A stretch of DNA of 64,000 nt, from the NCBI RefSeq assembly GCF_943734655.1, contig NC_071354.1, positions 144,622,642-144,686,641 on the forward strand, given 5' to 3'. The notes beneath the pieces are model-generated. The model searched no databases and was not told the origin of the DNA. It worked only from the letters and a program-made list of their open reading frames with translations. Positions 1 through 10,719 of the stretch are shown piece by piece. Numbering within the stretch: position 1 is the first letter of the stretch; the number at the start of each line of letters is the position of its first letter. The position numbers and the translations under genes were made by a program. Origin of the DNA: Sabethes cyaneus (lineage: Eukaryota; Arthropoda; Insecta; Diptera; Culicidae).

Positions 1-573
1 AAGTATCAATTTAAATAAGGAAATAAATAAATGATCTCGACCTAACCGACGACATTGTCTTGCTCGCACAACGCCGAAACGATATGCATAGCAAGTTAGA
101 TGACCTCTTCGAGAGTTCCCAGGCAGCAGGTCTCACAGTCAATGTAGCAAAAACTAAGTCTATGGTAGTGAACACTGATAATTCCACCAACTTCACAGTA
201 GTGGGACACCAAATTGAGCAGGTAGACGCCTTTTAATATCTTACTAGCCAGATAACGCCCCATGGTGGTACCAAGACTGATATAGCCATACGGATGCCTA
301 TATAGCCAGGGATGCCTTTGCAGGTTTGGGAAACATTTGGTGCCAGAACCAGATCACTCTACGTACTAAAGCCCGAATCATTAATTCAAACGTTAAATCC
401 GTGCTGTATGCCTACGAAACGTGGTCTCAGCGGAGACAACACAAAATCTGCAGGTATTTCTGTGTCATCAACGGCCGATAGCCACAGAAATTCGTGACAT
501 CCGGGCTGTAGACGAGAACCTGTCCTGGCGACAGGTAAAAGCCATGGCGAGTAACCGTCAGCAGCGGAGATCT
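1..573 (+). pseudogene. LINE reverse transcriptase fragment, 3' half (copy 1)
   Basis: Remnant of an APE-type non-LTR retrotransposon entering from the left edge. Near 31-180 the + strand reads as the reverse-transcriptase palm with an intact paired aspartate (LTDDIVLLAQ), followed by a leucine-rich helix and the AGLTVNVAKTK strand of the thumb-proximal region. Reading frames are broken by stops and a frameshift near 233. The end, about 490-573, matches the conserved C-terminal tail (IRAVDENLSWRQVKAMA) seen in copy 2 and in the 51-kb copy. The element ends in an AAGT microsatellite, a common 3' terminus for RTE-like LINEs. Assignment to the RTE group rather than another APE clade is inference. 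Confidence 0.75.
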
Positions 574-574
574 C

Positions 575-618
<44 letters not shown>

Positions 619-640
619 TAAGGAAGTAAATAAGGAAGTA
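574..640 (+). repeat. AAGT microsatellite at LINE 3' end
   Basis: About ten AAGT units followed by degenerate AAATAAGG/AAGT units. It starts directly after the LINE C-terminal coding tail, so it is best read as the 3' terminal repeat of copy 1. Copy 2 of the same family begins straight after it. Confidence 0.85.
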
Positions 641-2445
641 AGATTCAGAAAACCTTACAGCAATCCAGTGCTTTGCGTAGCACCAACACCAGCAGATGCC
701 GCCTGCTGACCTGCCGTACAAAGAGAGTTTCTACAGCCAGCTAAACAGCGTTGTTTGAGAAAACCCCGAAAGGGGACAACCAAGTCCACTTGGGCGACTT
801 CAACGCGAAAATTGGCTTAAACAACGCAGACCTTGAATGCGTTATGGGACGCCATAGCCTGGGAGGGATAAACGAAAACGGGGGGCTGTTTACAGAATTT
901 TTCGGTAATAACATGGTGGTCATTGGTGGATTGCGCTTTCCCCATAGACCAGTACATAAAGTCACGGGGATTCACCGCGACGACCGAACAGAAATCGACC
1001 ACATCTGTATCAGCTGAAAATGGCGAAGGAGTCTTCTTGATGTACGCGACAAACGTAGCACTGATATTGCATCCGTCCATCACCTTGTCATCGCTGAGAT
1101 TTGTTTGCGCATCGCACATGTCCAACGACGGGAGGAGAAAATTAGATGCCGTTACGACGTCTGTCGACTGGAGAATCCTGAGTGGAAAAGGGCCTTTGTC
1201 GAACAACTGCACCGTTGAAGAGTAATGACCCGGCATCAACCACGCCTTCATCACAACCATTGATGAAATTTGGAGAAGATTGACGAGCGGAGAGAGGCGA
1301 AAACCGGCATTGAGCGAGCGCGTGTCAGATCGGCTAAGACAGCTACCCGCCAACATCACGCCGAACTGGAGAGGGTTGTTAAACAAGCTTGTAGGCGAGA
1401 CAAGACAGCCTGGAGCAACTCCTAAGCCGAGCAAGGAGAAACCGGCACCGCCAACAGTGATGTCCGTTTGTTGAACAAAATTTCTCGGCGCCTTAGCGGT
1501 GCCAGGATGAATACAAAGATGCCGCTAAGGGACAGGGCTAGTCAGCTACTGACTGACCGTACAGAAAAACTTAAGCGGTGGACTAAACATTATAAACAAC
1601 TCTTCCGAATTTCAAACGTCAGAGACCAACAAAACCAGCTGCGCTTGATGCCAATGGTTCGTCGCATTAATCGCATTAACCCTGAGGCGCCATCACTTGA
1701 TGAAATTGAAGCAGCCATCAATCATTATAAAATAATAGAGCTCTGTTGCTAAGGATAGACCGGGATGCTCAAAGCTGACCCATCTTTGTCAGCCCAGATG
1801 ATACATCAGCTATTCAGCAATTTGACGTAGTGAACACTGACAATCCCACCAACAGTAGCGGAACAACAGGTTGAGCAGGTGGCCGCCTTTCAATATCTTG
1901 GTAGCCAGACAACGCCCGATGGTGCTACCAAGACTGATATAGCCATACGGATCAAGAAGGCCACGCCCAAGCAACAATGTGAGTTTTATTGTACTCTTAT
2001 CTATATTACTTGGTACCTTTGTAGGTCTACGAAACATTTGGCGCTGTAACCAGATCACTCTACAAACCAAAACACGAATTTTCAACTCAAACGTTAAATT
2101 CGTACTGCTATACGCCTGCGAAACATAGTGCTTCTCAGCGGAGACAACGCAAAAACTACAGATATTTATTAATCGCTGGCTGCGATTCAAGCCTGGAGGT
2201 CTGACAACTGGATATCTAACGAGGAACTGCATTGTCAGTGTTATCAACGGCTGATAGTAACAGAAATTCGAGAACGTGGGTGGAAGTGGATCAAACAAAC
2301 CTTGAGGAAAGGAGCAATCGAGATCTGCAGAGAAGCTCAAAGTAGACTGAGTAAAAGAGGCCGGCCCAAAGCCTCATGGCGACGCAGCTTAGCCAATGAC
2401 ATCCGGGCAGTAGGCGAGAACCTGTCCTGGCGACAATTTGCATAA
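641..2445 (+). pseudogene. LINE copy 2: endonuclease plus deleted reverse transcriptase
   Basis: Second copy of the LINE family at 1-573. Residues read from 751-1200 give the AP-endonuclease domain: HLGDFNAKIG with the catalytic Asp, a GRHSLGGINENG loop, then IDHICIS, and after a frameshift WRRSLLDVRDKRSTDIAS. A linker follows to about 1740. At about 1765-1810 the sequence matches the start of the RT domain of the 51-kb copy, then jumps to the region after the palm motif (1828 on). The core of RT, including its paired aspartates, is therefore deleted. From 2240-2445 it ends with a WKWIKQTLRKG and RPKASWRRSLAND tail typical of the family C-terminus. There are many stops, so it is not functional. 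Confidence 0.8.
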
Positions 2446-2524
2446 TGTCCAAAATTCCTTTTGAAATGAAAGTTATGGGCGAATACCAAAAGTTGGCCTA
2501 ACCATGACGACATATGAACTAAAT

Positions 2525-3836
2525 AAGGTTCCCCGGGGCAAGTGGGACCTAAAAAATGCATAGTTAGGGTTTATTTACTGTGTAATCTGTACCTATGATT
2601 ATTTCGAAATTCTTTCAACACAGCTCTTCAGTGGTATCACCTCGAAGGTTTAATTAGCAAAAAGCCCTATAAATTTACATGAAATGAATCTGGAGGACAG
2701 TTTTCAAAATCATGGCGATAGGTCCCACTTGCCTCATTTTATCGGGGCAAGAGGGACCTATATTCAAATTTGATTTAAAAGCATAAAATAAGAGAAAATT
2801 GTATATGTTAATATACAGCAACGTTAAAGCATTACAAGAAGCAATCAAAGACAATGTTTCTACGAATGCTTCATCCAAAAATGCCGTAACAAAATCAGAT
2901 CCCAACAGGCGACTTTATAATTAGTATAAAACACAGATCGTAAGCAATTACGCTGTAATGCATTATTATAATGAAATGTAGTTGAATATGTAGCTGTATC
3001 CAATTCTTGCGAGACGTAATTTATAAATAACAATTGTTTAATAGCTTGAAAATACGATTATCATCTGTTTGTTCTACCAAGCCCAATACGGTAGAGCTAC
3101 ACATAAGAGTTATAGTTACGCTATAACAACCACAACACTTTATTGTTTCAATTGCAGTTGCAGACTTGCTTAAGTGTATTAACTTTGCCATTCTAGTTTT
3201 AATTAACATCGTTTGGGAGTAACCAAAATGTGACCAAACTGTTTGTTCCCTCATTAACTGTAGGTACTAATGTATTTCTTTTTGGGTCAGCTTGGTTTAG
3301 TCCTTTTCGGTTTTATTTCAAAGCTTTCGTGATATAAATATGTTGTAATTGAACTGAAAATGTCCGATAGTACGTCTAAAAATGTATTAAGACAGGAAGT
3401 TTTGCGCTAAAACCCTTTATTTTTAATAGGTCCCACTTGCCCTAGGTGCTCTGAAGTGCTGACCTTATTTTGATCCATTTATTGATTGCCGTTTGCCAAT
3501 ATTAACAACTAGTTTTCGGGTGTAACTTGTTAATACACTCATTATGTTTACCTATTGTTAGAAAAACATGTGCTTTTACGAAAGCCTGTAGCCAAAATAT
3601 TATTTATAGAAAGGTGCGTCAAATTTAGAACGCTAATTGAAAATTGCGCTCAAATTTAAAGTCCAATTTTGGTATTTGGAATGCCAATTATAAACAATCT
3701 ATAATTTTATTGCATACGTTTGAGTTGTATCTTTCATTTCTAGAACAGTTCGGTTGGAGAAAATGAGGTTGAAGAGAGTTATGAGCTCCGTTCCTACTTA
3801 CCCCGTATTCCCACTTACCTTTATACCCCACTTATC
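2525..3836. mobile_element. 1.3-kb non-autonomous inverted-repeat element (GGGGCAAGTGGGA family, copy 1)
   Basis: The left end reads AAGGTTCCCCGGGGCAAGTG. The right end, near 3800-3836, carries the diverged complement (CCCCGTATTCCCACTTACC). A second copy in the opposite orientation lies at 36860-38075 and matches on both ends, including the internal stretch with GAACGGAGC.CATAACTC and TTCTAGAAATGAAAGAT. The inside is AT-rich with extra partial copies of the terminal motif near 2740 and 3431, and no transposase-like frame. No superfamily is assigned; the target duplication is unclear. Confidence 0.65.
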
Positions 3837-4438
3837 GTACTTTCAATACAAAGTATGCACATCAGTTTTAATTTATTCAATTCTGGACGAAATGTTCCAG
3901 GTTAATTTCAACAATACGAAAATGGTACAAAAGCAGCAGTAGATTAATTGTTTTCGTTTTTTAGTTTCGCTGGAAAATGCAAGCAACACACCTAAATACT
4001 TATTATATCTTTGTAATCCATCCTCGCAATTGAAATTGGGGTCTTTACCCAATGACTGCAATACATAACATAACCCCAAATTTAAATCGTACTTATTTTT
4101 CCTTTCCACTAATTCTAACTGCTCCTCTGCGATTAGGCGCGAGCCCTGTACGAAAATTGATTGTAAACTAGAGCTAATTAAATAAATGTAAATTCATTAG
4201 AAACTGACAATCGATGGATCAGACCCACCACCGCTAACCGCCGATTAATCCGTGAGCGATTTTTCTTTCAATTATTTTTTGTTTTATATAATCCCGGCGG
4301 CTACCAGCCAGCCAGAAGCCGCTAGCAGTTTTCTCTGTGGGCTGCCGTCGCCGTCGAAGCAAAATCGGTTCGAAAAGCTTCAAATCGCACCATTTCTCCC
4401 AGACCGTCGTTGCCCGATGGCTTCTATTGTTTTTTTGC
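3837..4438. other. Upstream region of the first cuticular gene
   Basis: Non-coding. The proximal part (4200-4430) is less AT-rich than its surroundings and has repeated CAGCC/GCCGC words, as expected of a promoter-proximal region. No coding frame or repeat was recognised. Confidence 0.4.
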
Positions 4439-4475
4439 TATAAAAACTAGTTGAAGTGCCTTAATTATATCATTC
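4439..4475 (+). promoter_or_regulatory. TATA box and initiator of the His-rich cuticular gene
   Basis: TATAAAA at 4439-4445 with a TCATT initiator-like site near 4469-4474, about 30 bases downstream. This spacing is standard for insect core promoters and predicts a 5' UTR of about 95 bases before the ATG at 4568. Confidence 0.65.
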
Positions 4476-4567
4476 GATCGAGAGTCATCAAACACTGGAC
4501 AACAAACGCTCGTGTACCGTGTAGCATAGTGTTATTTTTGGGGTAAAAACAGACCAACCGTTCAGAC

Positions 4568-5144
4568 ATGCTGAAAGTGAGTGGAATAGCAAGTACGTTT
4601 CTGTGTGACCGATATATGCTAATTGGACAACATATTCTATTTTACCCACTAGTTCATTTGCGTCGTTACGTGTGCGGTGGCAGCAGTTGGGGCTTACCGG
4701 GTGTCCCATCATCAGCAGCACGAGGAACAGCAGCATCATCCAGAGCTGGAGAACCACCATAAAGTGGAACACCACCATGAGGAGCATGTGTACGAAGTGC
4801 CGCATGATTACTACGCCCATGCCAAGTATAAGTACGACTATGGCGTCCAGGACCCACACACCGGGGACCACAAAACCCACTGGGAGGAACGGGACGGTGA
4901 TGTTGTGCGAGGTGCTTACACAATTTTCGATTCCGACGGAAGCACCCGGATCGTAGAGTACACCGCCGATCCGTTGCATGGTTTTAATGCAGTCGTAAAA
5001 AAAATCCAGCACGAGCCACTGTTGCATCATGAACCCGAAGTGAAGCATCATGCCCACCATCACCACCTGGAGCATGAGCATAATACTCATCACGAGCATA
5101 CCCATCATGAGCATGCCCATCACGAACATGCCCATCACGAGTAA
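4568..5144 (+). CDS. RR-2 cuticular protein, His-rich (two exons, complete)
   Basis: Secreted structural protein of the cuticle; the extended RR-2 chitin-binding domain binds chitin fibres. Exon 1 is 4568-4576 (MLK), the intron 4577-4652 (GTGAGT...CACTAG), exon 2 4653-5144, giving 166 aa. The split matches the neighbouring gene at 20 kb. Residues 1-17 form a signal peptide ending AAVGA. RR-2 spans about 57-120: YKYDYGVQDPHTGDHK, then RDGDVVRGAYTIFDSDGS, R.VEYTADPLHGFNAVVKK. The flanks, about 22-55 and 121-166, are very rich in His (about 39 in total); the C-terminus is a degenerate HHEHA repeat. The ATG at 4568 is chosen because only the splice supplies a signal peptide. The clear open frame without splicing is an artefact. 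Family assignment is firm; the specific cuticle layer is unknown. Confidence 0.93.
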
Positions 5145-5173
5145 TGCCGGCAGAAGCAAAACTCCTACACCTC

Positions 5174-5248
5174 ATTAAAAGACTTGTTAGAATGTAAGAC
5201 ATTGTTAAGATTATGTTAATGTATTTTAAATGATTTTCTCCTATTAAA
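5174..5248 (+). terminator. Possible poly(A) signals of the first cuticular gene
   Basis: ATTAAA hexamers at 5174-5179 and 5243-5248, 30 and 99 bases after the stop codon. The second precedes a T-rich stretch and looks the better candidate. Confidence 0.45.
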
Positions 5249-5870
5249 ATTTATATATTGTTACTAAATTGATCAATCAAGTGTTTGATTTGCAACTTCA
5301 TGAGACAATTCACTTCCAATTTAGCAAAGCATTTTGGATATTCTGTGTTTTTATGAAAGCAATTCAATTTCCAGAGATTTGATTCGCCGTTAATATCATA
5401 CTATGTTGGCAGTTGAATGTATCGCTTAGAGAAAACTTCCGACTTTTTTGTTCTATTTATTAGAACTTATTAATTGACGTAGAATGTCATTAACCCGATC
5501 ACGAAAAAATGAAAAAATTTTAATATTGAAAATTTCGATTTTAATCAATTTTTAATGAATTTCATGTCGGCACCAATTGATTCTAAATGATTCTATCAAT
5601 TGTATGGCCATATGGTTATCAAATGATTCATTTCCGTTGACAAACTGGTGAAAATTGATTAAAAAGTCAAGCCGACTCAATCAATTCTGGCTAGTTTTCA
5701 CAATCAATTCATTTTACTAGCATGCACGAAGGAAAATATTAGTTTCAAAGCGCTAAAGGTTTGCAATACATGATTGATGAATAAATTAAATTGCTTTCAT
5801 GCCAAGTGACTTGGAATAAAATTTAAGTATTAGAGGCTATTTCCAATTTCCAATTCCAATTCATTTCCAA
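5249..5870. other. Intergenic, AT-rich
   Basis: No gene recognised. Between 5530 and 5710 the words ATTGATT/AATCAAT recur in both orientations, suggesting a decayed palindromic element, but I could not define ends. Confidence 0.3.
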
Positions 5871-7319
5871 TCTATATATATATATAAAAGTGAGCGTGAG
5901 TATGTTTGTATGTTTGTTTGTATATTCCATCATAACTCCAGAACGCCTTGACCGATCTTCACCAAACTTGGCACACATGTTCCTTGACAAAAGCGAATCA
6001 GCACTGGGGGTTCAACAAAAAGGGAGGGGAGGTTCCCTAATATGTGGTGGAGGGTCCCTAATAGGGGGAGGCCATAACTCCGAAACGGCTTGACCGTTCT
6101 TCATCAAACTTGGCATACATGTTCCTTGACATAAGATAATCAACACTGGGTGGTCAACCAAAAGGGGTGGAGGTTCCGTAATAGGCGTGGGAGGGTCCCT
6201 AATAGGGGGAGGCAATAACTCTAAAACGCCTTGACCGTTCTTCATCAAAGTTGGTACACCTGTTCCTTGACATAAGGGAATTAGAACTGACGGTTCAACA
6301 AAAATGGGGGGTGAGAGGTTCCTTAATAGGTGGGGGAGGGTCCCTAATAGGGGGGAGGCCATAATTTCGAACAATTCCGAAACGGCTTGACCGTTCTTCA
6401 TCAAACTTGGCACACATGCTCCTTGACATAAGAGAATCAGCACTAAAGGGGTTGACAGAAGGGGGACCGAAATGTTTAGGCGGTTCTCCCATAAGGACAG
6501 GACAAAAGGAGGAGCTGATGACCGGAGGTTGCTGACGAGAAGGGGGAGTAACGCCCACATGACTGTAACAATTTATCCGTACAACAGAAAAAATCAAAAT
6601 ACGAAACACTAAACTGCAATGCTCGCAGCTGTAGATTTGTCAAATGTAATTATGTACCGAATCAAACCGAATGCACTGTATAAAAAGTGTTCGATCATTA
6701 GTGCTAATTGTTGTTGTTTGAGTCCCAGGGGCAATCATTCAAACAGCGTGGAGTTCATCTGAGAACACCATGTTTTTCCCTTGGTAAACTTTATGTGGCA
6801 TGCTGCAGAGTGGGCTCAGCCAATAATTTGTGCATACTTGCTCCTGGTGGTGACACTAAAAACATTGTTTACAAACAAGTTTTGTCTTGTAGTGAGATGA
6901 AAGGAATGACAGGTTTGTTGTATCCATGGAAGAAACACTGTTGCACCTTCTACTTTTTTCTATTAGGATAGCATGTAATACTAAACTAATAAATAAATAA
7001 AAAGCTGTGTTTAGAAAAGTACAATAACAAAACTATTCATTTCCTATGCGTGGGGTGGCCATTGTTAAAAGCGGAGGGTGCAAATAGGAAAAATGGCTTT
7101 GTTTTTCTTTCTTTATAGGATTTTATTTGGATTTCCGTAAAGAAAACAGGTGTACAGGTGGCCGGGTAGACAAAAGAGGGGGAGCTGACAAATGGGGAGG
7201 AACGTCCGAAAGAGAAACATGCGTTGTATTTTTGCATTATAAGAATTTCGGTTACAATAACCGATGTACAAGTGGCTGTGAGACAAAGGCTCTCCGAGTA
7301 AGATCGGGCACTCAGCTAG
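5871..7319 (+). mobile_element. Non-autonomous Helitron 1
   Basis: Starts with TCTATATATATATATAAAAG after a host A (5870) and ends with CAGCTAG followed by a host T (7320). This is the TC...CTAG with A/T insertion signature of Helitrons. There is no terminal inverted repeat, target duplication or Rep/helicase frame. The 5' kilobase holds a tandem array with unit about 140-156 bp (see separate entry). The 3' 200 bases share words with a decayed copy at 17380-17536. About 1.45 kb long; assignment rests on termini only. Confidence 0.7.
5926..6470 (+). repeat. Tandem array inside Helitron 1
   Basis: Four diverged units. The core CGSCTTGACCGWTCTTCAYC lies near 5943, 6084, 6226 and 6382, giving spacings of about 141, 142 and 156. 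Each unit carries CTTGACATAAG.GAAT and a G-rich tract (AGGGTCCCTAATAGGGGGAG). Confidence 0.85.
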
Positions 7320-7658
7320 TAAATAATATTAATTATTGTTCGGGCAATTCCATATAGTAACGAATTGACGAAATTTACCATACTGTGATTTAGTTTTAAA
7401 CTTAAATGCCTGTTCCACTTCAAAACTAAGTTTTGGATAACCTATACTTTTTTATTAGAGCTATTCTGAGCTGGGTAGACTTAAAAACTTGTCTGTTTTC
7501 ACCTCTAGAGCTTTTTTCAAAAATTCATAGCTTTTAAAAAACTGGATTCTATTTTAATAATGTTGGTTTCAAAGAAAAGGTATTTCAATGAACTAAGTGT
7601 TTCGTGTTTTTATGCTGTGAACACAAAGGAGACTCCCACGTTATTTTCGGAAAGAAGG
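7320..7658. other. Intergenic, no feature
   Basis: AT-rich sequence with no coding frame or repeat that I recognise. Confidence 0.3.
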
Positions 7659-7883
7659 CAGTGATGTCAGATCTACGGATTGTTGTGCATGCTTGAATGT
7701 GGAACCCTTCAATTTCCTCAATTTCTGTGAGTTTAAAATAGAGCAGCAGACTTCGAACAACGAATACTTCACATAATCTTTATATAATGTACATGTTTAG
7801 ACTGTATAGTTTCTCTGATCTCGAGTAAAAGAGTGGGTCCCAAATTTAAGCATGCACAAAAATCCGTAGATCTGACATCGCTG
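7659..7883. mobile_element. 225-bp palindromic MITE
   Basis: Ends CAGTGATGTCAGATCTACGG (left) and its near-perfect complement ending at 7883. The inverted arms extend about 45 bases with few mismatches, through TTGTGCATGCTT. No matching target duplication was seen. The right end abuts LINE sequence, so the element probably inserted in, or next to, that LINE. Confidence 0.65.
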
Positions 7884-9420
7884 GCGCTAGGTAAAGAAAG
7901 CCCGAGGGCGCAAAATGACTGATTTGAGAAAAAAATGCTTGGAAAACTACACGGAAAGAAATTCGATTCCGATACCATGAATAAAATCATGAAATTATGA
8001 AGTTTGAATTGCTGTCAAATCATGATTGAACTGCCATATCAAGCAGCTCAAAATCATGAATAATAGTTCATGATCTTACGTTGTGTTGTACTACAACAAG
8101 TTCATGATATCATGATTATTATTCATGGTGCATTTTCATAAAACATAAGCTAGAAACCTGAAATCATGAGTCATTTTGCTCGTTTTGGGGAATAAATTTC
8201 TATCCGTGTATCAATTATTATTGCCACGAGAGAGAATTTAACCAAGCATCGATGAGCGCGAAATGACTTGATCATGATCCTGAAGAGCAAAAACTGCCTG
8301 AACAAGCACAGAAAACATGAAATATTGAAACAATTATTGCGGGCTAACGACACGCGGAAGTTCTATGAGAGGGTGAACCAATCTCATAAGGGCTACATAC
8401 CGAAACCTAACATCTGTAGTGATGATGAGCATGTCAATGACCACAGGAAAAAGCGGAACGGTAATTAACTTGTGTTTGCCCACGAATCCCAATCTCCGAG
8501 ATAGAAATCGGGTAGCTAAAGATTAATAATACTGCCGGAAACGACCTACTCTAGGCAGAACTCCAAAAACATGGTAAGGAATCATTAGCAACTGGATTTT
8601 ACTGAGCAATACTAGAATTTGCGAGAAGCAGAAATTGCCGGAGGAAAGTGTGTTAAATGTGTTCTGTCTACAAAAAGAGGCGATCGCCTTGATTCCTTTA
8701 ATTTCCGCGGCATTACGCTAATCAAAGCCGCCTACAGAATGCTCTCCTAAATCATGTTACATCGTTTATCCCGAATAACAATTTTCGAGATTTCCACACC
8801 AGGTGGGCTGTATGGAAGCTCATACTACTACAAATCAAAATTACACACTCCGACAAATCCACGGCTCGATTTTCACCAAGGGTAGCTAACTCCTAGGCTT
8901 TGCCGTTAACTTTGATATCATAGCCAGGAACTTTGCGACGGCGGAGCCAATCGTCGCCAGACTGAAAGCGGAGTCTAGGAGGATTGGGCTGAAAATGTGT
9001 TAAAGACCAAATACACGAAAGGAAGAGGCTCAAAGCAAACAAACAAACGTTGACGGCGACAAACTAGAAGTGGTAGATGAATTCGTATATTTGAGATCGC
9101 TGGTGACCGCGGGCAACAACACTAAAAAGAAAAGTGGCGCATTTAAAATTGGCGACGAGAGACTCAAGATCGAGTTGAATGAAGACGACTGCTTAAAACA
9201 GCACGAATCCACTCGGCTCTATTGTTGACGACGACAATGTGGATTTCAAGGCAGCATGCGATATAGTCGATCACGAATTTCTATGGATCAGTTTTCCGGA
9301 TAACCATATGTGCCAGATCACAGTTAGCCTAGATTTGAAGATTTGAAGGTTATTTTGGTGTGCAACAATTGGGCACAGGGTTGCTATGTAGAAAACGTGT
9401 TTAACATGGTTTTGTAAGGA
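7884..9420 (+). pseudogene. LINE remnant interrupted by a 259-bp MITE
   Basis: Highly decayed copy of the LINE better preserved at 23798-25370. The linker region CACGAGAGAGAATTT..CCAAG at 8226 aligns with 23966, and the pre-MITE stretch 7884-7949 with 23870-23950. Further right are LLGFAVNFDIIARN (palm motif lost) near 8890 and DKLEVVDEFVYL near 9060. From about 9240 a second, out-of-order RT start, VDFKAACDIVDHE, appears, so the copy is rearranged. Stops and frameshifts throughout. Confidence 0.65.
7950..8208. mobile_element. 259-bp MITE (CACGGAWAGAAATT family, copy 1)
   Basis: Terminal repeats CACGGAAAGAAATT / complement of CACGGATAGAAATT, flanked by TA on both sides (7948-7949, 8209-8210). 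The inside is dense in ATCATGA words. A second copy of exactly the same length lies inverted at 49311-49569. TA flanks fit a Tc1/mariner-type mobiliser; that link is inference. Confidence 0.8.
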
Positions 9421-10715
9421 ATTCCATTCGGATGGCTATGGAAACTAATTTTATATTATTCTATCGGCATAGTAAGTGTTTATACCGCAAAAATCTGTTT
9501 TTTTTTTTTATTTGTTCGAAATCATCAAATTGCTCTAAACGAGTGTTTAGTTGTGCAATAATTGGTAATTTATCCTGGAATATTGTAATATTTATAGAAA
9601 ACAAATTTTAAAAGAAAAACCAACGTTTTTTGGCGGCTTAACCTATTTATTTACCAAAAATTGTTTTTCTATCAAATTTTTACATGCATATAAAACAATT
9701 TCACTATAAATAAGAATCGTTCCGACTTCCTAGACATAGCATGGAATTATGCATTTGACTCCGAATTTTTCCATGCTCTAACCAATCGCTAAGCTGATTA
9801 ATGCATTAAACCTCACCAGTTTCCATATTATGCGAATCACACACAAGCCGGTACGGGAACGCGGCTGAACAATAACAAAAACCAGCGACCGCGGGGGTGA
9901 TCTTTCAATCCAATTATGATCCGCTACACTATGGCTACGTAGGTATATACTTACTGCGTGCGATGAAGTAATTTTCTGCAATTTTACCCAAGCAAATGAT
10001 TTCATGTTCGCAACTCAGGCCTGATGCCGTTTCCCAAGCTTTCAGCCCAGTCAAGCCCATCCGTTCGCACTGCGACGCAACAGAAGTCAAAAGGAAGTCT
10101 CGGCTAGCCGTTTGAACGCACTGATGCAAAGGTAAACAACGAACGCCAAGAGATCCCATAAAACCGTCATAAATACTCTCACGTTGTACATAATTAAATC
10201 TGTTCAAATTTACTTGGCAGCGCGAAAAGAGGCGTAACTTGCGTTGCACGTGGCATGACGTATGGATAACGGACGATAGAGCATGCTATAAAGTAATTAT
10301 TATGTTACTAAATGACACCGTTTTATTGCACGTATTATACCGAGCGCTCAATTATTTCGATAGATACCATGAAAATAAAAGCAATAATTGATTTTTGAAT
10401 CGGCTTTTCTTTAGTAACATTCATAACAAAGGTGTTAAAAATTGGAAATTGGTTAGAAAACGTAAGATCGGTCAAAACGTGAAATCGACTAAATTAGCGA
10501 TGTAGGTATGTAATATACGTCTCCATGATTGGTTTTCGCCTGAAATGAACGTCTGTAAATCGGAAGTGACATGGGCTTTATATATGTTTAAAATTTTAAA
10601 AAATCCATTTACTTAACACACCACCGTTCTCTATACCTTTACTTTGCTAACTTCTGCGAAAATAGACTTCGAACATTCGTCATAAGCTAGAAGTTACGAT
10701 AGAGAATTTAATCGC
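9421..10715. other. Intergenic, no gene recognised
   Basis: AT-rich, with short spurious frames only. No known motif or clear repeat on either strand. Confidence 0.3.
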
Positions 10716-10719
10716 TTGA

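Noticed and set aside
817..1434. 205-codon antisense frame
   Set aside because: Shadow of the LINE endonuclease coding on the + strand, which has recognisable motifs.
4568..4762. Unspliced frame starting at the cuticular gene ATG
   Set aside because: It reads through the intron into a wrong frame; the spliced model gives a proper signal peptide and RR-2 domain.
4488..5159. 223-codon antisense frame rich in Met/Val/Leu
   Set aside because: Mirror of the His-rich cuticular coding sequence; CAT/CAC codons read backwards give Met/Val. No independent support.
5926..6470. CRISPR-like spaced repeats
   Set aside because: Units are contiguous, diverged and about 140 bp, inside a Helitron in an animal genome; not a CRISPR array.
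6012..6560. 182-codon antisense frame with repeated segments
   Set aside because: Arises from the tandem units of Helitron 1; the unit length happens to keep the frame open.
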